Shown: positions 46,337 through 57,805 of the stretch, piece after piece
Position numbering within the stretch: position 1 is the stretch's first letter
How the letters are laid out: the number at the start of each line of letters is the position of its first letter
Assembly (NCBI GenBank): GCA_903813345.2
Contig: CAIIXF020000001.1
Location: forward strand, 21,905,915-21,969,914
From: Owenia fusiformis
Taxonomy: Eukaryota; Annelida; Polychaeta; Sabellida; Oweniidae
Length of the DNA stretch: 64,000 nucleotides
Direction of reading: 5' to 3'
The notes under the pieces: generated by a model
Database searches by the model: none
What the model was told of the DNA's origin: nothing
Seen by the model: the letters and a program-made list of their open reading frames with translations, nothing else
Made by a program: the position numbers and the translations under genes

Positions 46337-49300
46337 TCAAGCATCAAATAGTGTTTTCTTACCTAAAATACCATTTGTGTTTGCTGTTAACTCAATAGGC
46401 CATTTCAGGAAAAAATCCAAATGGTTATATTTCTTGGTAACTGCGACTTCAATTCGTTCATTGATTTGAACAACCATTGTTGTAAAAGTTGTTGTTATTT
46501 TAGTAGTTTCACTTCCTGTCCCAAATACTTCATCTTGCGTTTGCCACTGTAATTTCTTGTTGTTTATAGTAACATCGTCAAGGTTGACTTGTATTATAAC
46601 ATCATTTGTTGTGATATGAAGATGTGATATAAGTTTGCTCTCATTATCACCATCTGTTGTCTTCAATCTTGCATTAACTATCAAACCTGTAAATGAATAC
46701 AATACAGAAACATAGCAGAAATACATGACCAGTGCAATGTACTATCTTCCTTCTAAACACTAAACCTGCAAAGTCCTATTGACAAAGTCCTATTGAAAGC
46801 TAGCAGTTCTTTACAATTTATAGTTCAGTTTTTGCAGATGATATTATGATTGACTCCTTGATTCTGGACAATTGCTTAAAGGTGTGTCTGTAGATATGGT
46901 ACATTGCTTCACATGCTTTGTATAATTAATGACTTGAAAGAGATCTTCATCTTCAGTTTGGAGGAAGGATTAAGCAATTCATAGTTTGGGTGACGTGATG
47001 TGTCCCTACTTTTTCAGAAGGTTGAATGCAGTGGAATTCCAGCTAGCCTTGACTTTACTCGACTAGATATATCCATAAACAACTTTTTATGTCCCCACCA
47101 CATAGTGTTGGGCCATATTGTCGGCCTAGGCGCGTCCGTCTGTCTGTCCGTCTGTCTGTCCGTCTGTCTGTCCGTCTGTCCGTACGTCCGGCAGTTTTCT
47201 CCAAAACCGCTACAGATATCACCTTCAAATTTTCAGGGATAACTTATGAGTGCATACAGATGTGGATGAAAAAAAATTAACTCGATACCTACTTCCTGTC
47301 GGCCATTTTGAAGTCGAATGCTAAAATCCTTGTCTGCAAACTTTAAGAAAAACTGCTTCACAGTTGCTTTTAAAACTTTAACATCTTGTTCAGCTCACTT
47401 CATTCTAGATCTGATTAGGTTTTGGACCTGCTAGCTCAGTCATGTCAGCCATTTTGAATGTCTTAAGAAAAGTTAGAGCGCGATAATACTTTGTATCATA
47501 TTGAATGGTGTTTTTGAGTTTTCATACTTTAACTATTTAGTAGCTTTATAAATAATTTCAGATGTACTTTGCTGTAAAAGCCTACTTTATTGTTAACAGT
47601 AGTTATATGTGATAATTTTGTAAAAAGAAATCAGCAAAAACTCATAAGGACTTTTTTATTGTCGGCCATTTTGGATTTTTCGGTCCTAAAATCTTGTCTG
47701 TGAAGTCTTGTCTGCGCGTTTTCAGGTGAACCGTTTGGTGGATCAATTTCAAATTTTCAGGGATGATTCTTAGTATAAAAATCTAGATCTCATCAGTTTT
47801 TTGGCATTCTGGGTAAATGTCAAGGCAGCCATTTTGGATTTTCCGTCCTAAAATCTTGTCTGTAAAGTCTTGTCTACTCGTTTTCAGGTGAACTGTTTCG
47901 TAGATCAATTTCAAATTTTCAGGAATGATTCTTAGTATGAAAATCTAGAACTGATTAGTTTTTTTGCATTCTGGGTAAATGTCAAGGCAGCCATTTTGGA
48001 TTTTCCGTCTTAAAATCTTGCCTGTAAAGTCTTGTCTACGCGTTTTTAGGAGAACGGTTTGATAGATCAATTTCATATTTTCAGGGATGATTCTTAGTAT
48101 GAAAATCTACAAACAGATTAGTTTTTTGACATTCTTGGTAAATGTCAAGGCAGCCATTTTGGATTTTTCATCCTGAAATCTTGTCTGTAAAGTCTTGTTT
48201 ACATGTTTTCTGGTTTACTGTGTGACGGATCAATTTCAAATTTTCAGGGGTGGTTCTTAGTATGAAAATCTAGAACTGACTAAATTTTTGGCATTCTGGG
48301 TAAATTTTAAGGTGGCCACTTTGGATTTTCCGTCCTCAAATTGTGTTGGTAAAGTCTAAGTCTACTCATTTTCAGGATAACCATTTCACGGGATCACCAC
48401 TTGGTGGGGACATTTTGTACACATTTGTGTTCTTGTAATTCAGTTATTATTATTTCATATTAGGAAATCTTTTCAATTAAATGCAAACAGCATGCGCTGC
48501 TTGCATTTTTATGTCACCACCATATAGCCAATGTTTCTCACCAACAATCTTTTAGATTTGGCGTGACACTAAATTGTAACCATGTGGTGACATTTTGTCA
48601 TGTTTTAATGCCTTATGATTTTGATGATTCATTATTTTATTGAAAATATTTGAGAGTGTAAATATTGTTTTGCTTGATCTATGATTAATAGGCCACAAGA
48701 CTCACAAATTAGTTCAATTTGAGATGGTTTCATAACATGCATGCCTCAATGATACATAGGCATTTTAATAGCTGTGTATTACAGAATGAATAATGATTAG
48801 CAACATGAAGAAGGACTATTATCTAAATATGCTCTAAACCGGATGCCTCATTATCAACCTATCACATCTTCAAAATATATTTGAAAGTCAATTCGATACA
48901 GATGTTTCTAATATACTGTACTGTTCTTTTGTACTAAGCTCCTTGAATTTGAATTATGGAGAATTTACAACTGTGTCGCTTCACTTTACCATTTAATTGA
49001 AATCATTCATTTATTTTGTCTTGTGTAAGAGTCTGAACTGCAATGCAAGTATTGCTTTTTATTGCTGTTATTATGTGCTGTAGTTGTAATACAAATCCGT
49101 CCACTCATGCTTCAACCATAATCAAATACAGATCACTATGCAGCATTGAAAACATTCATATGATTATGTAGATATATATTTTTAAAAATGATGATGTCAC
49201 ACATGGGATACATACAAATCTCTTTATCATTTTATTTGGGCTTAGGTATAAGCGAGATTTAAAAGTCATCAAATGTACCTTAAAATGCTTCCAGCCTGTT

Positions 49301-52300
49301 CTGGTGCAATACTTTAAATATGTCTATGTTTAATATTTTCATTATCATCAATAATCGTATCAGATTGAAATATGACAGTTATGTGCTTTGAAGGTATTAA
49401 TTATTAGCTTATAAAAATGTACTACACTGAAATTATAATTGATCAGACATTAAATTTAATTGATTTTTTGATTTTTTACATTTGTATCTTCAAGTGAATC
49501 TTTTTCCCTCTCAAGTTGAATGAGTCATTCAGCTTCCTCTGGGACATTGTTTCTAACCAATAATGATGTAGGAATGCACGCCAAATTAAGAAATATATAG
49601 ATGGTCATAATATTTTTCATTTCCTTTCAAATCTGAACTTATCCAAGGCAATTTCTACCTGTCAAGTAATCCAAGGCCCAATTGAATCAATACTGAAGTA
49701 ATCACTGCTTAAGTTTAGGGATTGACCTCAAATATCAATACTAAAGCAGTTCAAAATGAAATAGAAAAAATGAATTTAGTGATAGCCATTTAAACTCTTC
49801 AATATTAGCCTCTAAAAGGGTTTGAAACCAGAGCGTTTTTCATTTTTGCCAGTTTTTTAAAAATTTACATCTAAATACACAATATTTGATTTTGATTTCA
49901 TAAGAATAGTAAACATATTAGACCCATTACATACATTTAAAACATAACATGTGTATATCATTAAAGATTGTCAGAATTAGAGCAGTTTTAGTGAGAAATT
50001 CTGTGACAAATTTATCTGTTGTCCTGGGTTCCCATTGAATTTTATTTGAGTTAAAAATATCCGTCTGTCATTCTGGGTATTCAAGAGGTTAAAGAGCAAA
50101 ACCCTCAAATCCACAAAATGTTTCCTCACCTATGTCTGGTTGAGAAAAGAACTTGTATTTCAATCCCCCCTGTCCATATGCATCATAACACAACTGCTCT
50201 TGGATGTTTGAAATGTACTGGATAACATGGGGGTCTCCCGTGATTGTTGCATTCACCTCTTAATAAACAATAAAGAAACAGTGAGACATAACCTCAAAAT
50301 TGGACAGAAGTTTTGCTGGACAGTAATGCATGTTAATCGAATACATTGAATATTAGTTTACAAGTAGAAAAACATGATTATATTACAAAAAATGGTTTGT
50401 TCTAACAGTCGCAAATGTGACAATGAACATTTGATAAAACAATAAATTATCATCAATAACAGCATTTAGGGAAATATTCCCTTTAATACTACCTGTGACA
50501 GCTGCACAGTCAATGCCTGTGTATCCCTCAGGGCATGTACAAAAGCCACAGGAAACATCTAATGTTCCACCATTCTTGCACATTATGCATGGACCTAGCA
50601 TTATACATATTACTTTATTCCATGTTTCAAGTTTATGTCATACATACGAGGTTGTTCAATAAGTTCACTCAAAATTGCTTGATTTTCAATTTTTCTCGTC
50701 GATACTCTCATAGCGTTTGAAAAAATACCTATGCATTGAGTAACTGTTGTCTGATTGGTCAAATGTTTTGGTCATAGGGGTATTTGGTTAAACGAAAGTG
50801 CATTTGCATATGTGGTACATGTCAGATAATCTTAGTATATTAACTACATACACTTCAGGACCGTATCCAGGATTTACCAAGGGGGGTTCACTTTTTGAAA
50901 AATTCCAGGGAGGGGTTCACTTTTGACAATTTTGGTCCAAAAATGGCCAAAATCACTTAAAAAGTGCTTAGAATGATGAAAAACTTTGCACTTCAAATGC
51001 AACGTGCAGAGATGTTTGACAAATACATGGAGTTTGCTGAACATATAATATTTACTTCCAAAACAGGCTTGCACTGAGATTTGAATGATTATGAACCTAT
51101 CTGCATGTTCATGCTATATAATATATAAATAAATAATATAGAGTGTAGTACTGACTATCTTCTATGAGGGATGGGGGTGGTTTACATGGCAGATCATCAC
51201 TATTACAGTCAACAGCGCAAGAGCTCACATCTTCATCTTTGTCACATATAAAATCATTGCAAACTTTGCCAAGGTCAGCCCTGAAATATAAATGACATAT
51301 TTCCTTGTGTATGAACCAAAATAGGTATATAAATATTAAGAAGGTCATCCTTGAAAATATTGCGGAATCATCTCTTTCTAGCATTAACATTTAATGTAAT
51401 CTTTGTACATTATGTAAGACTTTTTTTTATATCACCGCCATGAAATGGTGACATATTGACATTGCTATAGGCCCAATTTTTGTGACTTGTGTTTGGCATT
51501 GGTATAGACATCAGGATTTAATCTGTAACAATTGTTACACTTTTGTAATTGCATCTTAGTGGTATCTTATGCATGATTTATAATTGTATACTGTATATAA
51601 TATAGATGTAATTGTATTCAATGATTATGCTTACTCTGTTGAAGGTAGTTGGCCTCTTGCAATGAAACATGCTTTGTTCATACAGTCATAGAATATTTTG
51701 CTGCATTCAGGACTCTCTTGGGTATTGAACCTGCTGCATCTAAAGTACACTACTGTAGTTATTATACGAGGATTGACCCAAAAGTTAGAACATGAATTAT
51801 ATAGAAAAAGGAAACTAGATGTGCTGTATAGGTGATGACTCAGCCCATTTTATGAGAAATATTGATCAGATTTTTAGGGCAAATGTTGCAGAAGTTTTGG
51901 ATCAACCCTTGTATGTATTTACAATTATTGGAAACCAATTTTAATCTGATGGAATGAATGTAAGGTTATTCATTTTTATGTTTTGATATTATATACCTTT
52001 TTAAAGCTATTGTATAGCCCTGGCATCCATTGCACCCTGGGAAGAGTTTAGAATGACATGTAACTCCTGGTTGATTAGCTGCTCCACATTCTCCACAAAT
52101 ATCCTTATAACCAGTGACCGCAGAGAAAGGATGTACTGCCTTTGGATTACAGAGGAAGAAAATTATTTTCCACAGATTGAAATAAATGTATACAGGGTGT
52201 CCTATTAATATGTTCTCCCCCTTACAGGGCTGTCAACTTGGGACCGTCTAGCATGAGTGACTTCCAAATGTTGAACACCTTCCTTCAAACTTTGGACAGC

Positions 52301-53252
52301 TTCAGTGAACACATTTTGGACACCTGAATTTTTTCCAGCTCGTTAACGCTCGCTGTTCAAGGGGGGTAGGTGTAATTTTTTTCGAAACAAATGCGTGATA
52401 TAAACACATATTTTGTACAAAATGCATGACACAAACGGCAATCGCGTGCAAAGACCGAACGGAATAGGTTCGCATTTTTTCATCGTTCGGTATTTTACCG
52501 TGTCGGCATTTCACAAAAAACGATTTTTAAAAATATCAACAAAATGCGTGATTTGCGTGATATTTGATCATACACGCTAAATTGATGCGTGATTTCTATT
52601 TTTCCAGCAAATGCGTGAGGGTTGACAGGGCAGCCCTTAATTTCAAAAGTATGAACTTTTGTGCATAAAAGTGCATCTAGTTCAGCTAGTCATCTGAAAC
52701 CTCTTGTGGAGGTGCTCCATGAGGCCTAATTTTGATGTGCCAAGGAAAAAACAGATATCATGTAGACAAAAAAGTTATGTGGGGAGAACATATTTATTTG
52801 ACACCCTGTACAAACTTCTAAATTTCAAAATTAGGTAGAGATGCTGAGACTTTTGTCAATATTTACCAATGTTTCAGTTGTGAAGCATTTATCACTATCA
52901 GACTTCTCATAGCAGGCATTACAGCATAGAGCTATTTTGTTGTCTGCACTTGTGCATACATTGCAGTCATTTTTGTCAGGTATCCCTTTATAATACAAAT
53001 ATCAAGTTAAAATGTATGTAAAGCAATGGATATTGAAGCATCATCATGTTAAGTTATGCTTTGTAAAGGGTCTTAAATAGATATGATATTATCCGTCCCT
53101 ATATTCCTTATTTCTAGACAAAAATCCTTCAGGAAAAAGTCATAAAAATATTTTTTTGCATTTTATCAATAAGGGCCTAGAAGCCAGACTGACTTACCAT
53201 CTGTAGACTTGACTGCTGTAGCTAGTAAACAAATCCAAATTATAAACCGCAT
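46337..53252 (-). CDS. Secreted Cys-rich/EGF protein with ITIH-type C-terminal domain
   Basis: Eight exons splice cleanly: 53198-53252 (ATG at 53250-53252), 52867-52985, 51997-52139, 51635-51739, 51156-51280, 50493-50594, 50130-50258 and 46337-46686. They total 1128 nt, 375 aa. Residues 1-16 (MRFIIWICLLATAVKS) form a signal peptide. Residues 20-182 are Cys-rich in paired-Cys patterns (DCNVC, CCNAC, ICGEC, CNGC, CNDFICDKDEDVSSCAVDC). Residues 184-213 are one EGF module (CKNGGTL..CGFCTCPEGYTGIDC). From residue 217 on, GDPH (224-227), a Cys within QLCYDAYG, VIIQVNLDDVTIN, LQWQ, and a final NGILGK follow the order of the inter-alpha-trypsin inhibitor heavy-chain C-terminal domain (GDPHF.., CFNI.., HGLLGQ). 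VIT and VWA domains of ITIH proteins are absent. An acceptor-like CAATTTCAG just before the ATG suggests a spliced 5'UTR. The function is unknown; an extracellular role is inferred. Confidence 0.8.
47085..48420. repeat. Element with TTTATGTCCCCACCAC ends: (CCGTCTGT)n and 162-bp tandem repeats
   Basis: It starts TTTTTATGTCCCCACCACAT and ends TTGGTGGGGACATTTTGT, so the ends are imperfect inverses. A CCGTCTGTCTGT microsatellite occupies 47136-47180. Five units of about 162 bp start near 47688, 47851, 48013, 48176 and 48336, each containing AAATCTTGTCTGTAAAGTCTTG, TTTTCAGG, GATCAATTTCAAATTTTCAGG and CAGCCATTTTGGATTTTCCG. It lies in the last intron of the EGF/ITIH-C gene. Confidence 0.8.
48506..48600. 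mobile_element. Short element of the ATGTCACCACCAT...ATGTGGTGACATTTTG family
   Basis: The ends are inverse (TTTTTATGTCACCACCAT / CATGTGGTGACATTTTG). Related ends are at 51421-51461, 61131-61260 and 62584-62744, and more distantly at 47085-48420. It is non-coding. Confidence 0.6.
50856..50990. mobile_element. Partial copy of the G-rich CAGGnCCGTATCCAGG MITE
   Basis: It starts CAGGACCGTATCCAGGATTT and continues with GGGGGGTTCAC, ATTCCAGGGAGGGGTTCAC and GACAATTTTGG(C/T)CC as in the copy at 27606. The right end is missing. Confidence 0.65.
51767..51911. mobile_element. 145-bp MITE with CGAGGATTGACCCAAAAGTT ends, TA duplication
   Basis: The left CGAGGATTGACCCAAAAGTT pairs with the right AGAAGTTTTGGATCAACCCTTG. 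Both are flanked by TA. It is typical of a Tc1/mariner-derived MITE. Lies in an intron of the EGF/ITIH-C gene. Confidence 0.65.
52193..52808. mobile_element. 616-bp non-autonomous mariner-type element with nested insert
   Basis: The ends CAGGGTGTCCTATTAATATG and the inverse (CATATTTATTTGACACCCTG) are flanked by TA. Inside, AGGGCTGTCAAC (about 52225) and GTTGACAGGGCAGCCCT (about 52620) bracket a second insert rich in ATGCGTGAT words, so one element appears nested in another. Located in an intron of the EGF/ITIH-C gene. There is no transposase. Confidence 0.7.
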
Positions 53253-54071
53253 CCTGAACCTGAAATTGCTTAACTTGAAACCCAAATAGAGTGGTTGTGC
53301 TTATTTCACCATTGTTTGTTAAAGTGTCTTTGTATCAGTACTGATCGAGAGCCAAAGAGACACTTTACTTATTCCTGTGTTTGCTTATTCTATAATAGCA
53401 TTTTTGTGATGGTGTTCACATTTGTTCATCTATTATTAAAGTAATTTAACCTCCATTCTGTTTATTTTGTTTACTAAATACCTTATGTTATTGATGCAAC
53501 ATTGTCATGTCTACTGGTGATAATTTCGTATTGGACTCTTGCTTTTTCATTTGTATCTATGACTACAGGCTTTATGCAGATGTGCAGATGTTCGTTTAAA
53601 ATTCAGTTTGTCATATGTAATTGGAGAAGGAGTTTTGTATTTTGTATTTGATGTGCAATTTTTTCTGTTTTATCAATTTGTTCTTGTTTTTTGTTCGTAA
53701 AACTTTTTAACTACTAGAACATGAATTATATTCATGTTTCATGTATTTCATTTGATATACCTGACATTATCATCCATGAGTGATTAACAGGCAAAAATGC
53801 CTATAAATTGAATCTTACTTATTAGCTTATTGATATAATTAACAATTTATATATATATTTTAAGACCTTAAATAGTAAAGCTTCCGATTATTTGGCACAT
53901 TATTAAAGTTTCCATTATTCTAATCCCATTGAACAAAGGGGGGGGGGGGGTTCAGAGTCTTGAAACAAGACTCTGGTTGTTAGCATATAGAGAATAGACT
54001 TTAATCATACCAACTTATATAAAGTGCATAATAAGGTTGAATAGTTCTCACCCAGTCCACTTCCACTCTCC

Positions 54072-54582
54072 AAAAGTAATGGTACATCCCAGCCCTTTCA
54101 GTAGGTTCACTTAACCAGGATATTTATTACCTCATCATTATCAATACCAAAAAGTAATATTACATCCCAGCCCTTTCAGTAGGTTCACTTAGCCAGGATA
54201 TTTATTACCTCATCATTATCAATACCAAAAAGTAATGGTACATCCCAGCCCTTTCAGTAGGTTCACTTAACCAGGATATTTATTACCTCATCATTATCAA
54301 TACCAAAAAGTAATGGTACATCCCAGCCCTTTCAGTAGGTTCACTTAGCCAGGATATTTATTACCTCATCATTATCAATACCAAAAAGTAATGGTACATC
54401 CCAGCCCTTTCAGTAGGTTCACCTAACCAGGATATTTACTACCTCATCATTATCAATACCAAAAAGTAATGGTACATCCCAGCCCTTTCAGTAGGTTCAC
54501 TTAACCAGGATATTTATTACCTCATCATTATCAATACAAAAAAGCAATGATACATCCCAGCCCTTTCAGTAAGTTCTCTTAA
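54072..54582. repeat. 78-bp tandem array, seven units
   Basis: The word CCCTTTCAGTAGGTTCACTT recurs at 54093, 54171, 54249, 54327, 54405, 54483 and (as CCCTTTCAGTAAGTTCTCTT) 54561, a constant 78-bp period. Units differ by one to three bases. The remainder of the last unit (CCAGGATATTTATTACCTCA..) resumes at 55345 after an inserted element. Confidence 0.95.
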
Positions 54583-55340
54583 GGTGCTATGGAACTTAAC
54601 AGGAAATGACAAAACAGGAAGTGACACTTTTTTTTGCATTTTTAGATATTTTTTGAATAAAAATAACAGAGTTCTGGTTTGACCTCCAGTCAATTGAACT
54701 ATTTCCACATATCATTTACATGACCAGGATCACAATGTGCATGGTCAGAATGACCCTAAACATGATGAAATAACCTTTTTAGCCCTTTGAAAGTGTGACT
54801 GAAAAAAAGCTAAAAGTAGGAGCGTAGGGATAGTCACTGAGCAGAATCTTTTGAATTTTTCAGAAAATGTGCCCAATATAATGCTCTAACTAGTACAATC
54901 TTTGAAATTTTAGAAAATTGTCTTAAACAAAAATGGCAGTCATAAAAAGGAAAATAGATCGCTTTTCAAATCAGTTTTTTCATTTTTTTTTCTTTTTCTA
55001 TGAATGATATCAAATTTTCAAAGATTGTATCATTTAGAGCAATATATTGGGCACATTTTCTGAAAAATTCAAAAGATTTTGTTTAGTGACCTTCCCTACG
55101 CTCCTACTTTTAGCTTTTTTTCAGTCACACTTTCAAAGGGCTAAAAAGGTTATTTCATCATGTTTAGGGTCATTCTGACCATGCACATTGTGATCCTGGT
55201 CATGTAAATGATATGTGGAAATAGTTAAATTGACTGGAGGTCAAACCAGAACTCTGTTATCTTTATTCAAAAAATATCTAAAAATGCAAAAAAAATTGTC
55301 ACTTCCTGTTTTGTCATTTCCTGTTAAGTTCCATAGCACC
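54583..55340. mobile_element. 758-bp foldback element at TTAA, inserted into the 78-bp array
   Basis: The arms run nearly the whole length: GGTGCTATGGAACTTAACAG at the left, the inverse at the right. TTAA flanks both ends (54579-54582, 55341-55344), where an intact array unit has a single TTAA (TTCACTTAACCAGG). The centre is AT-rich (about 54940-55000). TTAA targeting suggests a piggyBac-type non-autonomous element. It has no coding capacity. Confidence 0.9.
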
Positions 55341-55379
55341 TTAACCAGGATATTTATTACCTCATCATTATCAATACTT

Positions 55380-56169
55380 AACCTTAAAGTTTTGATTTTC
55401 TAATGTAGATGCATCATACATTTAGTCTAATTTCTTTTTTCATCAGGATATCTATTGTTTGGACCGACGTTTTTTATCAGTAGTACAGTCATCTTGATCT
55501 CCTTCAAGGTTTGAGTACTAAGTTCAAGCGCTACTGTAAACCTAGAAATTTAAAGCAAAATATTCAGATTGAGTAATTGATCGATCCGGGTTACTAATTC
55601 AAGTTATATTTGAACATCTAATGAATCGTATATATTATAACACGTAAGACATACATACAATAATATCAGAGCAGTAAATGATTTTAATAATTCACAAAAC
55701 TAATTAATTCTTACTACACTACATAAAAATCATACATTATTGGCGTTTCGGCATGTTCAGAATTTTTATTCAACTTCCAGTTCTTGAGCATGAGCTCCCC
55801 ACAGTTGTTGCCGAAACATCAATAATGTAAGTTTTTTGGGTAGTGCAATTAATTAGTTTTGTGATTTATAGCCCCATTAGATGACCTACCCAATGAACCT
55901 CTTCAGTGAGATTTTAACAATAACTGAGACAATCAGAATGGCCAGAAACGTAAACATTTTTTTCATTGTGACATGTTTTTCAAAATATAGCACCATGAAC
56001 ACAATCCATTATTAAAATTCAGGAAGTACCAGAAGATCCCTCCTAAATTCACCATTTTTGACAAAAAATAGAAATTCAAAATATTCCATGCTTACAGTAC
56101 ACAAATATTATATATCATGCCAAGAAATTCTGTAGCATATTTAGTCCTTGTTAGTTTTGAAAAGTAATT
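55380..56169. other. Region upstream of the UGT-like gene
   Basis: AT-rich, no gene recognised. An inverted pair (ACTACATAAAAATCATACATTATTGGCGTTTCGGCA at 55718-55753 versus TTGCCGAAACATCAATAATGTAAG near 55808) marks a small MITE-like hairpin. The promoter of the UGT-like gene should lie in the last few hundred bases, but no motif is clear. Confidence 0.4.
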
Positions 56170-57762
56170 ATGGATTCAAAGGCATTGTTTCTATTTTTGT
56201 GTTCTTCTGTTATGAGTGTATCTTGCATTCATGGAGCAAAACTACTATTTGCACCCTTAGACTTAGGATATAATAGCAGGGTAACAAATATGTTAAAACT
56301 GTGCAATTTGATGTACAAACAAGGGCATGATATCAGTGTATTATGGTCTGAATTACTACAGAAACACGAGCTATATGAAATGAATGAGAAAAACAACTTG
56401 AAAATGATGGAACAGTATGATATCATTACATACAAAACTCCAGTCCTGAATGGAACAGGAAATCAAAATTGGTTGGATGATATGATTGGACTGCCTATGT
56501 CACAGCAAAATGAACCTACCAGACCTGTAATTCTCTCCAACTTAGAACTTACCTTAAAAGATCAAACTGCTTGGAAGAGATTAACTGAAGTGAAGTATGA
56601 TTTGATAATAACTGATGAATACGTATTCGTTACAAGAATCCTAGGAGCGCAGTTTGATATTCCTGTTATAGCCTATATAAATTGGGGACCATTTTCTATA
56701 CAAGGATCACTGCTGGCTCCAATTAACCCCTCCTATATACCAATAGACTTAAGTCAACCCTATAGCGATAGCATGACTTTCATGGAGAGACTATGGAACA
56801 CATGGGAGCATATCAAGTTGTACAAGTCTTCTATTACAACTTTTGGAAAAGCAAAGGAGATCTGTTTGAAGTACAGTCGGATCATCAAACCAAGTGCTTG
56901 TGAGAATTTGCCTGATTTCTACAAAACAGTTTCGTTGATTTTGATGAACAGGCACAATGTGTTACATTATCCAGCTCCATTTATGCCTCATGTGATCTCG
57001 ATTGCTGACTTTTTTCTAGATCCACCAAAGCAGTTGGATGCTTATTACAATGACATCGTAGAAAATAGTGGCTCTCATGGTGTTATACTGGTTAGCTTTG
57101 GTTCCCTATTTCGACGTCTTTCTGACACGAGAGCTGCAATGTTTGCCCGTGCATTCGCTGCAATGCCTCAAACTGTCATATGGAGTTATGATGGAGATAA
57201 ACCAGAAGGTCTAGGTGCCAATACTATCATTGACAAATGGATCCCACAAAAGGACCTCATGAGCCACCCGAACATAAAACTGGTGGTGCATCAATGTGGA
57301 ATGACAAGCACTTTTCAAACTATCCACTATGCCCAACCTACCGTTAACATACCATTTTTCCTGGATCAAGTCTACAACTGTGAAAAACTTGCGAATCGTG
57401 TGAAGTCAGGGGAGCTGTTACGAGTGGAGGGGTTAACAAGTGAAATTCTACTGAAGGCCATGAAGAATGTGATCAGCAATGCAACATATAAAGCTAATGC
57501 TGAGAAGGCCTCTAAGATTCTGTCAGATAATGACATGGATCCAAGCGACAAGGCAATATACTGGATTGAATATGTCCTTCGTCATAAAGGGGCCCATCAT
57601 CTGCGCTCTCAGGGGATGAATAATCTTAGCTTCTGTCAGTACTACCTGTTGGATATTATTGGACTTGTTTTACTCATTGTAATTTTCATTCTCTATGTTG
57701 TTGTTTCTCTTGTAAAGTTCTTAGGAAGGAAAATTTGGCCTTATAAGCAAAAGAGAGACTGA
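56170..57762 (+). CDS. UDP-glycosyltransferase (UGT)-like protein, intronless, catalytic His missing
   Basis: UGTs are ER membrane enzymes that transfer sugar from UDP-sugars to small lipophilic molecules. This uninterrupted 530-aa frame has the full layout: signal peptide (1-22), variable acceptor-binding half, WIPQKDLMSHP (357-367), the UGT signature ending in IPFFLDQ (394-400), an amphipathic lead-in, a C-terminal membrane helix (about 485-512) and a Lys/Arg-rich tail. The signature aligns without gaps to human UGT2B7, but the UDP-contacting His (T-H-G-G) is Gln375 within VHQCG. The N-terminal catalytic His (G-S-H) is Asn35 within LGYNSR. The Asp-Gln pair that binds the sugar is kept (399-400). 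It is therefore probably a pseudoenzyme or has altered chemistry. The lack of introns suggests a retrocopy or an intron-poor UGT lineage. It lies between two minus-strand secreted-protein genes. Confidence 0.85.
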   Translation: MDSKALFLFLCSSVMSVSCIHGAKLLFAPLDLGYNSRVTNMLKLCNLMYKQGHDISVLWSELLQKHELYEMNEKNNLKMMEQYDIITYKTPVLNGTGNQNWLDDMIGLPMSQQNEPTRPVILSNLELTLKDQTAWKRLTEVKYDLIITDEYVFVTRILGAQFDIPVIAYINWGPFSIQGSLLAPINPSYIPIDLSQPYSDSMTFMERLWNTWEHIKLYKSSITTFGKAKEICLKYSRIIKPSACENLPDFYKTVSLILMNRHNVLHYPAPFMPHVISIADFFLDPPKQLDAYYNDIVENSGSHGVILVSFGSLFRRLSDTRAAMFARAFAAMPQTVIWSYDGDKPEGLGANTIIDKWIPQKDLMSHPNIKLVVHQCGMTSTFQTIHYAQPTVNIPFFLDQVYNCEKLANRVKSGELLRVEGLTSEILLKAMKNVISNATYKANAEKASKILSDNDMDPSDKAIYWIEYVLRHKGAHHLRSQGMNNLSFCQYYLLDIIGLVLLIVIFILYVVVSLVKFLGRKIWPYKQKRD

Positions 57763-57805
57763 ATCAGGTATAAAGGGGTATGATGTGATCAAAATAACTA
57801 GAAAT

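Noticed and set aside
54072-54582. CRISPR-like regular spacing of repeats
   Set aside because: The whole 78-bp unit is repeated with no variable spacers. It is a eukaryotic tandem array.
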